DNA of 64,000 nucleotides from Boseongicola sp. SB0665_bin_10. GTDB lineage: Bacteria; Pseudomonadota; Alphaproteobacteria; Rhodobacterales; Rhodobacteraceae. Location of the stretch: contig VXSG01000044.1 of NCBI GenBank assembly GCA_009838075.1, positions 1 to 64,000 on the forward strand. The letters run 5' to 3'. The translations under genes and the position numbers were made by a program. The notes beneath the pieces are model-generated. The model ran no database searches and was not told the DNA's origin. It saw only the letters and a list, made by a program, of their open reading frames with translations. Shown here piece by piece: positions 1 to 9,145 of the stretch (its first letter is position 1; the number at the start of each line of letters is the position of its first letter).

Positions 1-179
1 CGCATCACGATCCGCCCGTTTGCTTCCCGATCGGTCCACCGGACCGATCGCCGCAGGCGGTTCGGAAGCATCCCGGGGTTGGTCTCCAACGCATGGTTCA
101 GGGTTGGATTGGATGACTGTCTCCTTTCCTGTGCTGGTCAGCACGGGCTCTCGGAACTTTCGTTCCCCAAGCCCCCCCT

Positions 180-617
180 TCAGGGAGGGGTCGCTGACGT
201 GCCGTCGGACCAAACCCGGCCCTTCCACCCTTGAAGGCCTGCCAGCCCGTCAAACTCGGGATCCTTCGATACCAGGGGACACGCCATCTGGATTGCGGTC
301 GCGGCGATCATTCGGTCAAAGGGATCCGGGTGATCCCACGCCATAGAACCGGCCAGGATTGCCATCCGCCCTGTATAATGCGCGACACGGAATCCTTGGG
401 CAAGACACAGGTTATCGAGAGTGCCGGCATAGGGTGCCATCTCGGGCCACTTTCCCTTGTGCACCTTCAGCGCGATCTCGTGGAGGGCGCAGGGCGGCAC
501 ATGGACCGTTGCGCCTCCTTCGAGCTTCCGCAGGGCCTCCGACGTCAATTGCGAGGGCGAAACCAGGGACCAGGCCAACACATGCGTGTCGATCAGGACA
601 TTGCTCAAGCACCCCAC
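180..617 (-). CDS. PIN-domain toxin (VapC-type ribonuclease)
   Basis: This is a probable PIN-family endoribonuclease, the toxin of a type II toxin-antitoxin pair. The N-terminus carries the PIN signature VLIDTHVLAW with its first metal-binding Asp, and the C-terminal part has the acidic segment HPDPFDRMIAATA typical of the family. Length (about 145 aa) is normal. The start is a GTG at 617, 13 nt inside the upstream antitoxin gene; a TTG at 608 that overlaps the antitoxin stop is an alternative. The overlap indicates translational coupling with the antitoxin. The cellular RNA target cannot be inferred. Confidence 0.85.
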   Translation of the reverse strand: MGCLSNVLIDTHVLAWSLVSPSQLTSEALRKLEGGATVHVPPCALHEIALKVHKGKWPEMAPYAGTLDNLCLAQGFRVAHYTGRMAILAGSMAWDHPDPFDRMIAATAIQMACPLVSKDPEFDGLAGLQGWKGRVWSDGTSATPP

Positions 618-835
618 TCCGCAAGCTCATCCTTGGTCATTGGCTCGGAGAAGTCGGGGATGCTGTCCGGGCTCACGACCCCCTCCAGAAGGCCAAGACG
701 CACGCCGGCAACCGCCATGGGCACAAGCCGCGCGGCCGGCACCCCGTCGCGCGCGATGATGACTTCCTCGCCGGCATCGACAGCGGCGAGAAGCTGCGAC
801 AGCTTCGCCTTCGCCTCGGCAACGTTCATTTGCAT
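605..835 (-). CDS. Phd/YefM-type antitoxin
   Basis: This 76-residue protein begins MQMNVAEAKAKLSQLLAAV, the Phd/YefM fold in which the N-terminal half dimerises and binds DNA. The acidic, probably flexible tail (EPMTKDELAEWGA) would wrap the toxin. The start at 835 is chosen because a GAGGAG Shine-Dalgarno sits just upstream (about 843-850). Longer forms upstream lose family resemblance. The gene overlaps the PIN toxin gene downstream, as expected for a co-transcribed antitoxin-toxin pair that represses its own promoter. Confidence 0.85.
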   Translation of the reverse strand: MQMNVAEAKAKLSQLLAAVDAGEEVIIARDGVPAARLVPMAVAGVRLGLLEGVVSPDSIPDFSEPMTKDELAEWGA

Positions 836-1277
836 CGCGACATCTCCTCGCACGGCATGGACCAACCTTAGACCAATATGCGTCCCGGTGCAAGGACGGC
901 CTTGAGTAGGGCAGCCCGACGCAGCCGTTTGCCTGGACCCGCCCGAAGCGCAGCCCGCGTGCGATTCCGCGGCCATCATTTGCCTCGCGACCACGGCTGA
1001 ATCGCTGCGGCTCCCCATGACCGGAAAAGGGGAGCCAACATCTTGCCGTTCCTCGACCTGGGCGTCGTGAACCTTGGGCTGTCCGATTCGACTTGCAAGC
1101 GAGTCAGGCCGTCGTCGCCTGGCAGCCAATCTGGCCTACATCCGGCGCGGCCCGACAAGAGCCACGAATCCGCATAGCGTCAACACAACGACGCCCTTTC
1201 AGATTGTCTGCCGAAATCGACTTCAGTCTCGCGTAGCGAAGCCTTCGACCGCCCACCAGGCTCCGCGTGCCGAATTT
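836..1277. other. Intergenic region, no gene recognised
   Basis: This 442-base stretch lies between the antitoxin start and the lpxK stop. Open frames on both strands have no recognisable family features and look like chance frames in GC-rich DNA. It should contain the promoter of the toxin-antitoxin operon near 850-950, but no convincing -35/-10 pair was identified. Confidence 0.5.
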
Positions 1278-2294
1278 TCAGTTGGAGACATCCTCAGGCT
1301 TCAATGGCGAATCCACCTGCAGACCGGCCAACGCTGCGTCCAAGGCCGCTTCGTCATCCATCGCCAGCCGCACCGGCAAGGTCAGGACACCTTGGCGGGA
1401 TGCGGACGGCAGGCGCACCGCATCCTTCTCGGTCGTCACGAGTTGCGCCGACCACGAACGCGCATCCTGTTCAAGACGCGCAATCAGTGCATCGCCCAGC
1501 GGCTGGTGGTCGTCCAAGGCCTCGGTTCGCACAATCTCCGCCCCGACACTCCTGAGCGTCGCGAAGAACTTCTCCGGGCGTCCGATGCCTGCAAACGCAA
1601 GAACTCGCAGACCCTTCCAGTCCATGCCGGTCGGCAGAACCTCAAGACTTCCCTTCGCATGGGGCACCGAAATCGCGTCGCCCCATATCCGCCGGAATCT
1701 CTCCTGCGCATCACGGTCGCCAATTGAGAGCACCAGATCGGCTCGCGCAAGACCTGCTGCCACCGGCTCGCGCAATGGACCGGCCGGCATGACTCTCCCA
1801 TTGCCGAACCCCGTTGCCGCGTCGGCCACGACAATCTTGAGGTCCTTGGCTACACTTGGATTCTGCAGTCCGTCATCCATGACGATCACGCGTGCCCCCG
1901 CCGCTTCGGCCGCACGTACTGCCGCGGCACGGTCGCGGGCAACCCACGTGGGCGCAAATGCAGAGACCAGGAGGGGTTCGTCGCCGACATCGTCTGCGCT
2001 GTGCCGTCGCTCATCGACGCGCAGGGGGCCCCTTTCCTTTCCCCCGTATCCTCGCGCAACCACATGCGTGCCCGCGCCAAGACGATCGAGCAACGAGATG
2101 ACGGTCGGCGTCTTGCCAGTGCCACCAACGTTGATGTTGCCGACACAGATCACGGGGACGCCGGCCCGGTGACCTGTCCCGCGTGCGATTCGGCGCGCCG
2201 TCACGATTGCCCAGATTGCCGCCAAGGGTGCCAGCAGCCGGGCCTGCCATCCCGGCCTGCCGGGCGGGTTGGCCCAGAACGACGGTGGACGCAT
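1278..2294 (-). CDS. lpxK: Tetraacyldisaccharide 4'-kinase LpxK
   Basis: LpxK phosphorylates the 4' position of the tetraacyl disaccharide to give lipid IVA in lipid A synthesis at the inner membrane. The 338-residue protein starts [11 protein letters not shown], has a hydrophobic N-terminal helix (about 17-32), and carries the Walker A motif [14 protein letters not shown] at about 52-65. The LpxK hallmark DDGLQN follows later. The ATG at 2294 is chosen because the family N-terminus (P-x-F-W) begins there; the frame stays open upstream but without homology-like content. Length is normal. The DUF4170 gene lies upstream on the same strand, but the waaA gene usually found between them is absent. 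Confidence 0.95.
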   Translation of the reverse strand: MRPPSFWANPPGRPGWQARLLAPLAAIWAIVTARRIARGTGHRAGVPVICVGNINVGGTGKTPTVISLLDRLGAGTHVVARGYGGKERGPLRVDERRHSADDVGDEPLLVSAFAPTWVARDRAAAVRAAEAAGARVIVMDDGLQNPSVAKDLKIVVADAATGFGNGRVMPAGPLREPVAAGLARADLVLSIGDRDAQERFRRIWGDAISVPHAKGSLEVLPTGMDWKGLRVLAFAGIGRPEKFFATLRSVGAEIVRTEALDDHQPLGDALIARLEQDARSWSAQLVTTEKDAVRLPSASRQGVLTLPVRLAMDDEAALDAALAGLQVDSPLKPEDVSN

Positions 2295-2783
2295 CACGCC
2301 GTCTCCAGTGCCGGACAGGCCGATCGGACAAACCCGTTCTCTTGCCCTGCCATCACGGCCGTGCCATCCGCTGCTGCACTTCGGGCGGATGGCATGCGCG
2401 TCTGGACAGGGCCGCGCGTCATGCGCGACCAGGCGTCGTCCTCCGACATTCCGAGCGGGTGCCGCGCGGCGCGGCGCGGACGCGACACGACGCGGTTGCA
2501 AGACCTGATCAGCCTGCGGAATTCATGCGCGACTGAACAAAGGGCATCGCTGTTGGCCAGCAGGACTGATGCACGATCAGCACGCGGGGATGGCGGGCTG
2601 CCGACCTGCCGGACTCCGGCGCCGCGTCGCCCTGGCCATGCCAAGGAGCCCGAATTCAAGGCGCGACACATGACAGGACGCGAGGGAACGGCAAGTCCCC
2701 GCGACGCGGCGCGACCGCGCTTGCAACCGCGGCGACCGGAGAAAGCGATGCGGACGGACATACAGTCACGTGCATGATTCCCG
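2295..2783. other. Gap between lpxK and the DUF4170 gene, no gene recognised
   Basis: This 489-base stretch separates lpxK from the DUF4170 gene on the same strand. Related alphaproteobacteria commonly have waaA (Kdo transferase, about 1.3 kb) here. None of the open frames in the gap resembles WaaA or another family I recognise, including the longest on the minus strand (2294-2761), which is Arg/Ala/Pro-rich. The lpxK promoter must lie here. Confidence 0.5.
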
Positions 2784-3029
2784 TCAGTTGCTCAGCTCCT
2801 CGGTGGAAGACGCCTCGGCGTCTTCATCCCGGAGCCGGTGCAAGTGTGCAATGAAGTACCGCATATGCGCATTGTCCACGGTGCGCTGCGCCTCGGCTTT
2901 CCATGCATTGTAGGCTGTTTGATAGTCCGGGAAGATTCCCACGACGTGGATGTCGTCGACATTCCGGAACACGCTCTTTGCCGGATCGACAAGTTCACCG
3001 CCAAAGACGAGATGCAACCGTTGGGCCAT
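2784..3029 (-). CDS. DUF4170 family protein
   Basis: This small 81-residue protein of unknown function matches the DUF4170 family. It shows the family opening QRLHLVFGGELVDP, a central FRNVDDIHVVGIFPDY segment and a C-terminal helix with YFIAHLHRL. In alphaproteobacteria the family is regularly encoded next to the lipid A genes waaA and lpxK, which fits lpxK downstream here. No signal peptide or membrane segment is seen, so it is probably cytoplasmic. The C-terminus (DEDAEASSTEE) is acidic. Confidence 0.8.
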   Translation of the reverse strand: MAQRLHLVFGGELVDPAKSVFRNVDDIHVVGIFPDYQTAYNAWKAEAQRTVDNAHMRYFIAHLHRLRDEDAEASSTEELSN

Positions 3030-3118
3030 TGCGCTTCTCCTCCAAATGTCCCGCCAAGGCTAGACCGTACCCGTCAGCCGTCAAGCGCCGGACCGAACGC
3101 CGTGCCGGAATCCCTCGC

Positions 3119-3862
3119 CTAGCACACCGTCAGCGTTTCGCGGCCACGTGCACTCAACAAATGGCAGTCGCCGCCGTCAAACACGACGGGGACGATGGGG
3201 CGCCCCATGGCGGCGCCAGCATCGATGTTGACGCGGTTGCCGTAATGCGTGGGCACATGCACTGGCGTGTGTCCATGCACGATCAGCGCCTCGTGGTCAT
3301 CGCGATGCCAGTGGAACTCTTCCCGGATCCAGACCAGGTCCTCCTCGTCCTGCTCTTCCAGCGGAATTCCGGGGCGAATGCCTGCATGCACGAAGATCAT
3401 CCCGTCTTCGCGATGCCAGTACGGCAGCGCCGCAAGGAATGCGCGATGAGCGTCGGGCACGAGGGATCGCGCCTGCGCGAAGAGAGACGCGGTGTCCCTC
3501 GGAACGTCACTCTCCAGCCCGTAGGATGCAAGCGTCGCCAGGCCACCCATGCCGGTGCTCAGCCAGAACCAGGCATTCTGAATCCCTTCAGGGGAATCGG
3601 AGTCGCACAACAGGAACTCGGCGAAACACCGGTCGTGATTGCCGCGGAGCACTATCCAGTCCTCGCCGCGCGCGATGCCGTCGATCAGGAACTGGATCAC
3701 GCCCCTCGCGTTCGGCCCGCGATCCACGAGATCGCCGACATGCACGATTCTCCCGGAAGCGCTTCCGACTCGCGCACGATCCTCCGCAATCAAGGCATGC
3801 GCCGCCTTCAACCGGTCGAGATGTCCGTGGATGTCTCCGATCGCGTAGATCATCGTGCGCAC
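3119..3862 (-). CDS. Metallophosphoesterase, serine/threonine phosphatase family
   Basis: This 247-residue calcineurin-like phosphoesterase has all the metal-binding motifs in order: GDIHGH near the N-terminus, GDLVDRG, then GNHD, with downstream histidines in HAGIRPG and VHGHTPV. This is the bacterial PrpA/PrpE and ApaH-like arrangement, so it could act on phosphoproteins or small phosphorylated compounds. The start at 3862 (MRTMIYAIGDIHGH) could be moved three codons downstream. It directly follows the aquaporin gene on the same strand with no gap, so it is probably the last gene of the serC-serA-aquaporin transcription unit. Confidence 0.85.
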   Translation of the reverse strand: MRTMIYAIGDIHGHLDRLKAAHALIAEDRARVGSASGRIVHVGDLVDRGPNARGVIQFLIDGIARGEDWIVLRGNHDRCFAEFLLCDSDSPEGIQNAWFWLSTGMGGLATLASYGLESDVPRDTASLFAQARSLVPDAHRAFLAALPYWHREDGMIFVHAGIRPGIPLEEQDEEDLVWIREEFHWHRDDHEALIVHGHTPVHVPTHYGNRVNIDAGAAMGRPIVPVVFDGGDCHLLSARGRETLTVC

Positions 3863-4540
3863 TCAGCTTCCTGCCGATGCATTGTCTCCCTCGAGGAGCC
3901 AATGTGCAAACAGGGCAGCGACAACGGCCCCGAACAGTTCCGCGGCAACGAAGCCCGGAACGTCCAAGGGGCGAATTCCCGAAAGGCTGTCCGTGAATCC
4001 CCGTGCAATCGCGACGGCGGGATTGGCGAACGAAGTCGACGAAGTGAACCAGTAGGCGGCCCCGATGAAAAGGCCGACAAGCCAGGGCACGGCTTCAGGT
4101 CGCTGTCGAATGCCCGCCAGGATGACCAGCACCAGTCCGAATGCCGCCACCGCTTCCGCGAGCCACGTCGCGCCGCCCGATCGCACCGTCGTTGAGGCCT
4201 GGATGACCGGCCGCGCGAACATCAGGTGCGCAAGGAACGTGCCCGACACGCCACCAGCGACCTGGGTGATCGCAAACGCCAAGGCACGAAGACCGGAAAT
4301 CTCGCGCCTGATCAGGAATGCGAGCGTGACGGCCGGATTGAAATGCGCACCGGAAACAGGGCCAAGCGTCGCGATCAAGACGACCAGAATGGCCGCGGTC
4401 GGAAGGGCGTTGCAAAGGAGCTGAAGCGCGACGTCGCCCGTCAGCCGCTCGGCCATGATGCCAGAACCGACAACGGTCGCGACCAGAAGCCCCGTGCCCG
4501 GGGCCTCCGATGCAAGATGGCGGGTCGGAATCCCTTGCAT
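3863..4540 (-). CDS. MIP-family channel (arsenic-type aquaglyceroporin)
   Basis: This 225-residue membrane channel has two half-helix NPA motifs (HFNPAVTL at 68-70, FANPAVAIAR at 173-175) and about six hydrophobic segments, the aquaporin fold. The second motif reads NPAV instead of the usual NPAR, so the selectivity-filter arginine is replaced by valine. From memory this is typical of AqpS-like proteins of arsenic operons, which pass arsenite or methylarsenicals rather than being strict water channels. The ATG at 4540 shares one base with the serA stop (TGATG), so it is translationally coupled to serA. No ars genes are nearby, so the physiological solute is unknown. Confidence 0.85.
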   Translation of the reverse strand: MQGIPTRHLASEAPGTGLLVATVVGSGIMAERLTGDVALQLLCNALPTAAILVVLIATLGPVSGAHFNPAVTLAFLIRREISGLRALAFAITQVAGGVSGTFLAHLMFARPVIQASTTVRSGGATWLAEAVAAFGLVLVILAGIRQRPEAVPWLVGLFIGAAYWFTSSTSFANPAVAIARGFTDSLSGIRPLDVPGFVAAELFGAVVAALFAHWLLEGDNASAGS

Positions 4541-6135
4541 CACGCCACGTCGAATTGCAGGGGGCGGACCTGGCCAAAGAGTCCGGTCTTGCGCAACAGG
4601 TCCAGCGCGGCATGGGGGACAGGCTCGTCGACATAGAGGAGCGCGATCGCATCGCCGTTCTTCTCGGATCGGCCCAATGTGAAATTGGCGATGTTGACGC
4701 CGTTCGAACCAAGCGTGGTGCCGAGGGTTCCGATGATCCCCGGGACGTCCTCGTTGGTCGTGTATACCATGTGTGCACCGATCTCCGCGTCGATGTTGAT
4801 GCCCTTGATCTGGATGAACCTGGGCTTGCCGTCGCTGAACACCGTTCCCGCGATTGACCGCTCCCGCCGATCGGTGACGATCGTAAGCTTGATGTAGGCA
4901 TCGAAGACGCCTGACTTGGCCTGGGTCGTCGTCGAGCACTTGATGCCCCGGTCCTTCGCAATGACCGGCGCCGAAACCATGTTCACGTCCTCGTTGGACG
5001 CCTTCAGGATTCCGGCCATGGCGGCCGCGTTCAGGGCATCCGTGTTCATGATGGCCACTTCCCCGTCAAACAGCAGGTTGATGGCCCGGATCGGCTCGTC
5101 GGTAAGCTGCCCCGCGAAGGTGCCGAGATGGTCTGCGAGTTTCACCCAGGGACCCATGATCCTGGCTTCCTCGGCGGTGATCGAGGGCATGTTGATCGCG
5201 TTGGTCACGGCACCCGTCAGCAGGAAATCCGACATCTGCTCGGCCACCTGGATGGCCACGTTTTCCTGCGCCTCCGTCGTGGAGGCGCCAAGATGCGGCG
5301 TCACCACGACGTTCGGCAGGTTGAAGAGCGGAGAATCGGTCGCAGGTTCCTGGGCAAACACGTCAAACGCCGCACCAGCCACATGTCCCGATTCGAGCGC
5401 CTCGGCCAGCGCCGCCTCGTCGACCAGGCCGCCGCGCGCGCAGTTGATCACGCGTGCACCGGGTTTCATCCGCCTGATTGCGTCCGCGGAAAGAATGTTT
5501 CGCGTCCTGTCGGTCAGCGGCACGTGAAGCGTGATGAAGTCGGACCGGGCCAGCAACTCGTCCAGATCGACCTTCTCGACTCCAAGCTTCTCGGCACGCT
5601 CCTCGGCAAGGAACGGATCATGTGCAATGACTTTCATCCGCAGCCCGCATGCGCGCGCAATGACGATTGAGCCAATGTTGCCGGCACCGATCACGCCAAG
5701 CGTCTTGGCAGTCAACTCCACCCCGAGGAAGCGCGATTTCTCCCACTTTCCGGCGTGGGTTGAGACGCTCGCCGCCGGGATCTGACGGGCAACCGCGAAC
5801 ATCAAGGCAATTGCATGCTCGGCAGTGGTTATTGAATTGCCGAACGGCGTGTTCATCACGATCACGCCCTGCTTCGACGCGGCGGGGATCTCAACATTGT
5901 CGACGCCAATTCCTGCGCGACCCACAACCTTGAGCCTGGACGCCGCATCGAGGAGTTTCGCGGTCACCTTTGTCGCTGACCGGATGGCCAGCCCGTCGTA
6001 TTCGCCTATGGCTTCAAGCAGTCGATCCTTGTTCCTGCCCAGCTCCGGTTCGAACGTGACATCCAGGCCCCTGTTCCTGAATGTCCGGACCGCCGCCTCG
6101 GAAAGTCTGTCGCTCACCAGCACCCTTGGTGTCAT
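4540..6135 (-). CDS. serA: D-3-phosphoglycerate dehydrogenase SerA
   Basis: SerA oxidises 3-phosphoglycerate to 3-phosphohydroxypyruvate with NAD+, the first step of serine synthesis. The 531-residue length is that of the long form: catalytic and NAD domains, an intervening domain and a C-terminal ACT domain (about 455-531, ending QVRPLQFDVA). The Rossmann motif GAGNIGS is at about 150-156 and the catalytic His lies in TPHLGAST (about 281). The ATG at 6135 gives the family start MTPRVLVSDRLSE, with AGAGAGG upstream. serC lies 89 nt upstream on the same strand. Confidence 0.97.
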   Translation of the reverse strand: MTPRVLVSDRLSEAAVRTFRNRGLDVTFEPELGRNKDRLLEAIGEYDGLAIRSATKVTAKLLDAASRLKVVGRAGIGVDNVEIPAASKQGVIVMNTPFGNSITTAEHAIALMFAVARQIPAASVSTHAGKWEKSRFLGVELTAKTLGVIGAGNIGSIVIARACGLRMKVIAHDPFLAEERAEKLGVEKVDLDELLARSDFITLHVPLTDRTRNILSADAIRRMKPGARVINCARGGLVDEAALAEALESGHVAGAAFDVFAQEPATDSPLFNLPNVVVTPHLGASTTEAQENVAIQVAEQMSDFLLTGAVTNAINMPSITAEEARIMGPWVKLADHLGTFAGQLTDEPIRAINLLFDGEVAIMNTDALNAAAMAGILKASNEDVNMVSAPVIAKDRGIKCSTTTQAKSGVFDAYIKLTIVTDRRERSIAGTVFSDGKPRFIQIKGINIDAEIGAHMVYTTNEDVPGIIGTLGTTLGSNGVNIANFTLGRSEKNGDAIALLYVDEPVPHAALDLLRKTGLFGQVRPLQFDVA

Positions 6136-6224
6136 TGCCGCCTGTTCCTCTCTCGTCTCCGCATGCAATGCGATTGCCGGACCGGCGCGTTGCCATGGCC
6201 CGCAACCGGCACGAATTCCCGGCC

Positions 6225-7388
6225 TCAGGCCCGCCCGGCGGGCATGCCCGACTCCTGGATTTCGGCCTTGAAGGCCCAGTCCAGCCACGGGCACAGCGCC
6301 TTCAAGTCATCTTGTTCGACGGTTCCGCCGCACCAGATCCTGAGGCCCGGAGGGGCATCACGGTAAGATCCGATGTCATAGGCGACGTTTTGCGCTTCAA
6401 GGCGCCGCGCGACCGCCTTGGCAAAGGCCGCGCCATCCCGGATCCGGTCGTCATCGAACCTGAGACACACGCTCGTGTTCGACCACGTGCCAGGATCTGC
6501 GGCAAGGTTCTCGATCCAGGCGCGCGTGGCGCAAAACTCGTGAATCACGCCTGCATTGGCATCGGCCCTCTGGATCAGGCCCTTCAGACCGCCCACGCTG
6601 ACCGCCCAGTCGAGCGCCTTGAGATAGTCCTCGACGGCCAGCATCGACGGCGTGTTGATGGTTGCGCCCTCGAAGACGCCCCGGATTAGCTTGCCGCCCC
6701 TGGTCAGGCGGAAGATCTTGGGGAGCGGCCACGGCGGCGTCCACGATTCGAGACGCTCCACGGCTCGCGGTCCAAGCGCAAGCATTCCGTGCGCGGCTTC
6801 CCCTCCCAGCACCTTCTGCCAGGAGAAGGTCGCTGCATCCAGCCGGTCCCACGGCAGATCCTGCGCAAAGGCGGCACTCGTCGCATCGCAGATTGTCAGG
6901 CCTTCGCGCGTCGCCGGGATCTCGAAGCTGTCCGGAACCCGCACGCCCGACGTGGTTCCATTCCACGCAAAGACCACGTCAGCGTCCCAGTTGACGTCTT
7001 CCAGATCGACGATCCTGCCGTAGTCCGCCGTCTTCACCCTTGCGTCCAGTTTCAGCTGGCTCACGACGTCTGTCGCCCATCCCGCGCCAAAGCTCTCCCA
7101 GGCAAGGACCTCGACGGGACGGGCGCCCAAGAGGTTCCACATCGCCATTTCCACCGCGCCGGTGTCCGAAGCGGGTACAATGCCCACGAGGTGATCGGAG
7201 GGAATCCCGAGGATGTCCCTGGTTCGCCCGATCGCGTCCCTCAGCTTGGCCTTGCCGATTGCAGCCCTGTGCGACCTGCCCAAGGCGGCGTTGCTCAGCT
7301 GTTCAAGGGAAAACGAGGGAGGCTTGGCGCAGGGTCCCGACGAAAAACGCGGATTGCCCGGCCGCGCAGCCGGTTTGTCCAGTTCCAT
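6225..7388 (-). CDS. serC: Phosphoserine aminotransferase SerC
   Basis: SerC converts 3-phosphohydroxypyruvate to phosphoserine using glutamate and PLP. The 387-residue protein has the alphaproteobacterial SerC pattern: [10 protein letters not shown] at the N-terminus, then [16 protein letters not shown], and the PLP lysine in [13 protein letters not shown]. The ATG at 7388 ([20 protein letters not shown]) is preferred because the frame upstream has no family content. The gene is followed by serA and faces serB across a 143-bp divergent intergenic region, so the three serine genes are probably controlled together from 7389-7531. Confidence 0.96.
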   Translation of the reverse strand: MELDKPAARPGNPRFSSGPCAKPPSFSLEQLSNAALGRSHRAAIGKAKLRDAIGRTRDILGIPSDHLVGIVPASDTGAVEMAMWNLLGARPVEVLAWESFGAGWATDVVSQLKLDARVKTADYGRIVDLEDVNWDADVVFAWNGTTSGVRVPDSFEIPATREGLTICDATSAAFAQDLPWDRLDAATFSWQKVLGGEAAHGMLALGPRAVERLESWTPPWPLPKIFRLTRGGKLIRGVFEGATINTPSMLAVEDYLKALDWAVSVGGLKGLIQRADANAGVIHEFCATRAWIENLAADPGTWSNTSVCLRFDDDRIRDGAAFAKAVARRLEAQNVAYDIGSYRDAPPGLRIWCGGTVEQDDLKALCPWLDWAFKAEIQESGMPAGRA

Positions 7389-7531
7389 TTCCAATACCCT
7401 TCCAGATATGCGCCCCTCGTTGGGGAGGAGTGTCCCGAGCCCGCGAATAAGGGCGCACGGACCCTTTCGCAAGGCACAAATTGCCGCTAGAGCCACTGCA
7501 ACGGAAACGACGCTACACGGCGTGCCAACCC

Positions 7532-8389
7532 ATGCCCGTCATTTCGCTGATCGCGCCTCGCGGACACCTGGACCCAGCCCTGGTCTCGTCGCTTCAGGGC
7601 GCGTTTGGCGCGACCGGGGACGCCGTGTGGCTTGCTCCGGACGAGGCCGCGGAGTTTCCGGTTGCCGCACGGCCCGGCAATCTCGACGAGGTCCGGGAAG
7701 GCATCGCCGATCAGGCGGTTGACCTGAACTTCATCGATGACGGCGAACGCAGGAAGTCCCTTCTGATCGCCGACATGGACATGACCATGATCGGCCAGGA
7801 ATGCATCGACGAACTTGCCGCCGAGGCCGGTGTCGGCGAGGAGGTGGCTTGCATCACCGTCCGGGCCATGAACGGCGAGCTTGACTTCGCCGAGGCGGTT
7901 GCCGAACGGGTTGGCTTGATGAAGGGCCTGTCGGTCCGTGCCATCGAGCATGTCCTCGAGACTCGCATCACCCTCGCCCCGGGCGGCAGGACGCTGGTGC
8001 GGACAATGAAGGCGCATGGCGCCCGCACGGCCCTGGTCTCCGGCGGATTTGTCCAGTTCGCCACGCGCGTCAGCGAACTGCTCGGTTTCGATGTCGTGCA
8101 TGCGAATGCGCTTCTCATCGAGAACGGATGCCTCACCGGGGACGTGAAGCGCCCCGTTCTCGGCCAGGACGCCAAGGTGGAGGTGCTGAACAGGCTGTCG
8201 CCCGATGCGTCCCGCGCGATCGCGGTCGGGGACGGAGCAAACGATCTTGGCATGATCACGCGTGCGGGCATGGGGGTCGCCATGCATGCCAAGCCGGTCG
8301 TCGCAAGCGTTGCGCCGCTGCGGATCGATCACTCGGACCTCACCGCCTGCCTCTTTCTCCAAGGCTATTCGATCGAGGAGTTTTCCTGA
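7532..8389 (+). CDS. serB: Phosphoserine phosphatase SerB
   Basis: SerB dephosphorylates phosphoserine, the last step of serine synthesis. The 285-residue protein has a short N-terminal domain followed by a HAD phosphatase core. The nucleophile motif is [10 protein letters not shown] (first Asp nucleophile), motif II is in TALVSGGF, and the metal-binding [10 protein letters not shown] motif lies near the C-terminus. The ATG at 7532 gives the family start MPVISLIAP; the frame is open upstream but that part is not conserved in character. It is divergent from serC. Confidence 0.95.
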   Translation: MPVISLIAPRGHLDPALVSSLQGAFGATGDAVWLAPDEAAEFPVAARPGNLDEVREGIADQAVDLNFIDDGERRKSLLIADMDMTMIGQECIDELAAEAGVGEEVACITVRAMNGELDFAEAVAERVGLMKGLSVRAIEHVLETRITLAPGGRTLVRTMKAHGARTALVSGGFVQFATRVSELLGFDVVHANALLIENGCLTGDVKRPVLGQDAKVEVLNRLSPDASRAIAVGDGANDLGMITRAGMGVAMHAKPVVASVAPLRIDHSDLTACLFLQGYSIEEFS

Positions 8390-8394
8390 CCGGT

Positions 8395-8420
8395 CCGCGT
8401 CGAGGGCATTGCAGACGCGG
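8395..8420. terminator. Hairpin between convergent serB and thiQ
   Basis: An inverted repeat CCGCGTC / GACGCGG (8395-8401 and 8414-8420) lies between the stop of serB and the stop of thiQ, where termination of both convergent units is expected. There is no T-run after the stem on either strand, so it is not a classical intrinsic terminator. Confidence 0.3.
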
Positions 8421-8449
8421 TTGACGGGCGCCCGGAGACGGCTTGTCCC

Positions 8450-9145
8450 CTATGCGAGGTAGCGGGCCAGCGCGCCATGCGGATTCGCGAACAGGTCGCC
8501 TGTATCCTCCGCAGCTCGAACGAGCCCGTCTTCCACGAATATCGTCTGCCGGGCCACGCGCCTGGCGTCTTCCGGATCATGGGTCACCATCAGAACGGTC
8601 TTGTCCGCGAGCAGCGACTTGACGAGTGTCAGCATCTCCAGCCGCAACGCCGGTCCAAGGGCGGAAAACGCCTCGTCCATCAACACGAGGGGACGGTCCG
8701 TCAGAAAGGCGCGTGCCAACGCCACGCGGCTCTGCTGGCCGCCTGAAAGCTCTCCTGGCATGCGAGCGCCCATTCCGCCGAGGCCAACCGCCGCAAGCGC
8801 TTCAGCGGCACGTCTTTTTGCGGCTGGCCGAGGCCGGGCACGAGGCGATGCGCCAAGTGCGACATTGGTGGCCGCATCAAGATGCGGAAAGAGATTGTTG
8901 TCCTGGAAAAGGACCGCCACCGGCCTTTCGCCGGGCGCCAGTTTCGTCACATCGGTTCCGTTCCAGTACACCCGCCCCTCGTCCGGCAACTCGAATCCGG
9001 CGATCAGCGACATCAGCGTGGACTTGCCGCCCCCGGAAGGGCCGATGACCGCGACGATGCCCGGCCCCTTGACCGACCCTTCCGCGTGCAGCGCGAAATC
9101 CTTGCGCCTGTAGGCGATCCGCTCAAGCGTCAGCACGTCGCGCAC
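8450..9145 (-). CDS. thiQ: Thiamine ABC transporter ATPase ThiQ
   Basis: This is the ATP-binding subunit of the thiamine/TPP importer. The 231-residue ATPase has Walker A GPSGGGKST, the signature LSGGQQSRVALAR and Walker B PLVLMDEAF; the Q-loop is in VLFQDNNLFPHL, which is typical of ThiQ. It overlaps the end of thiP by 23 nt and is the last gene of the riboswitch-controlled thiBPQ operon. Compared with general ABC ATPases the sequence is compact and lacks a C-terminal regulatory domain, as in other ThiQ proteins. Confidence 0.93.
   Translation of the reverse strand: MRDVLTLERIAYRRKDFALHAEGSVKGPGIVAVIGPSGGGKSTLMSLIAGFELPDEGRVYWNGTDVTKLAPGERPVAVLFQDNNLFPHLDAATNVALGASPRARPRPAAKRRAAEALAAVGLGGMGARMPGELSGGQQSRVALARAFLTDRPLVLMDEAFSALGPALRLEMLTLVKSLLADKTVLMVTHDPEDARRVARQTIFVEDGLVRAAEDTGDLFANPHGALARYLA

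Noticed and set aside
2294-2761. 155-codon minus-strand frame in the place of waaA
   Set aside because: Composition is Arg/Ala/Ser-rich and it shows none of the glycosyltransferase motifs of WaaA.
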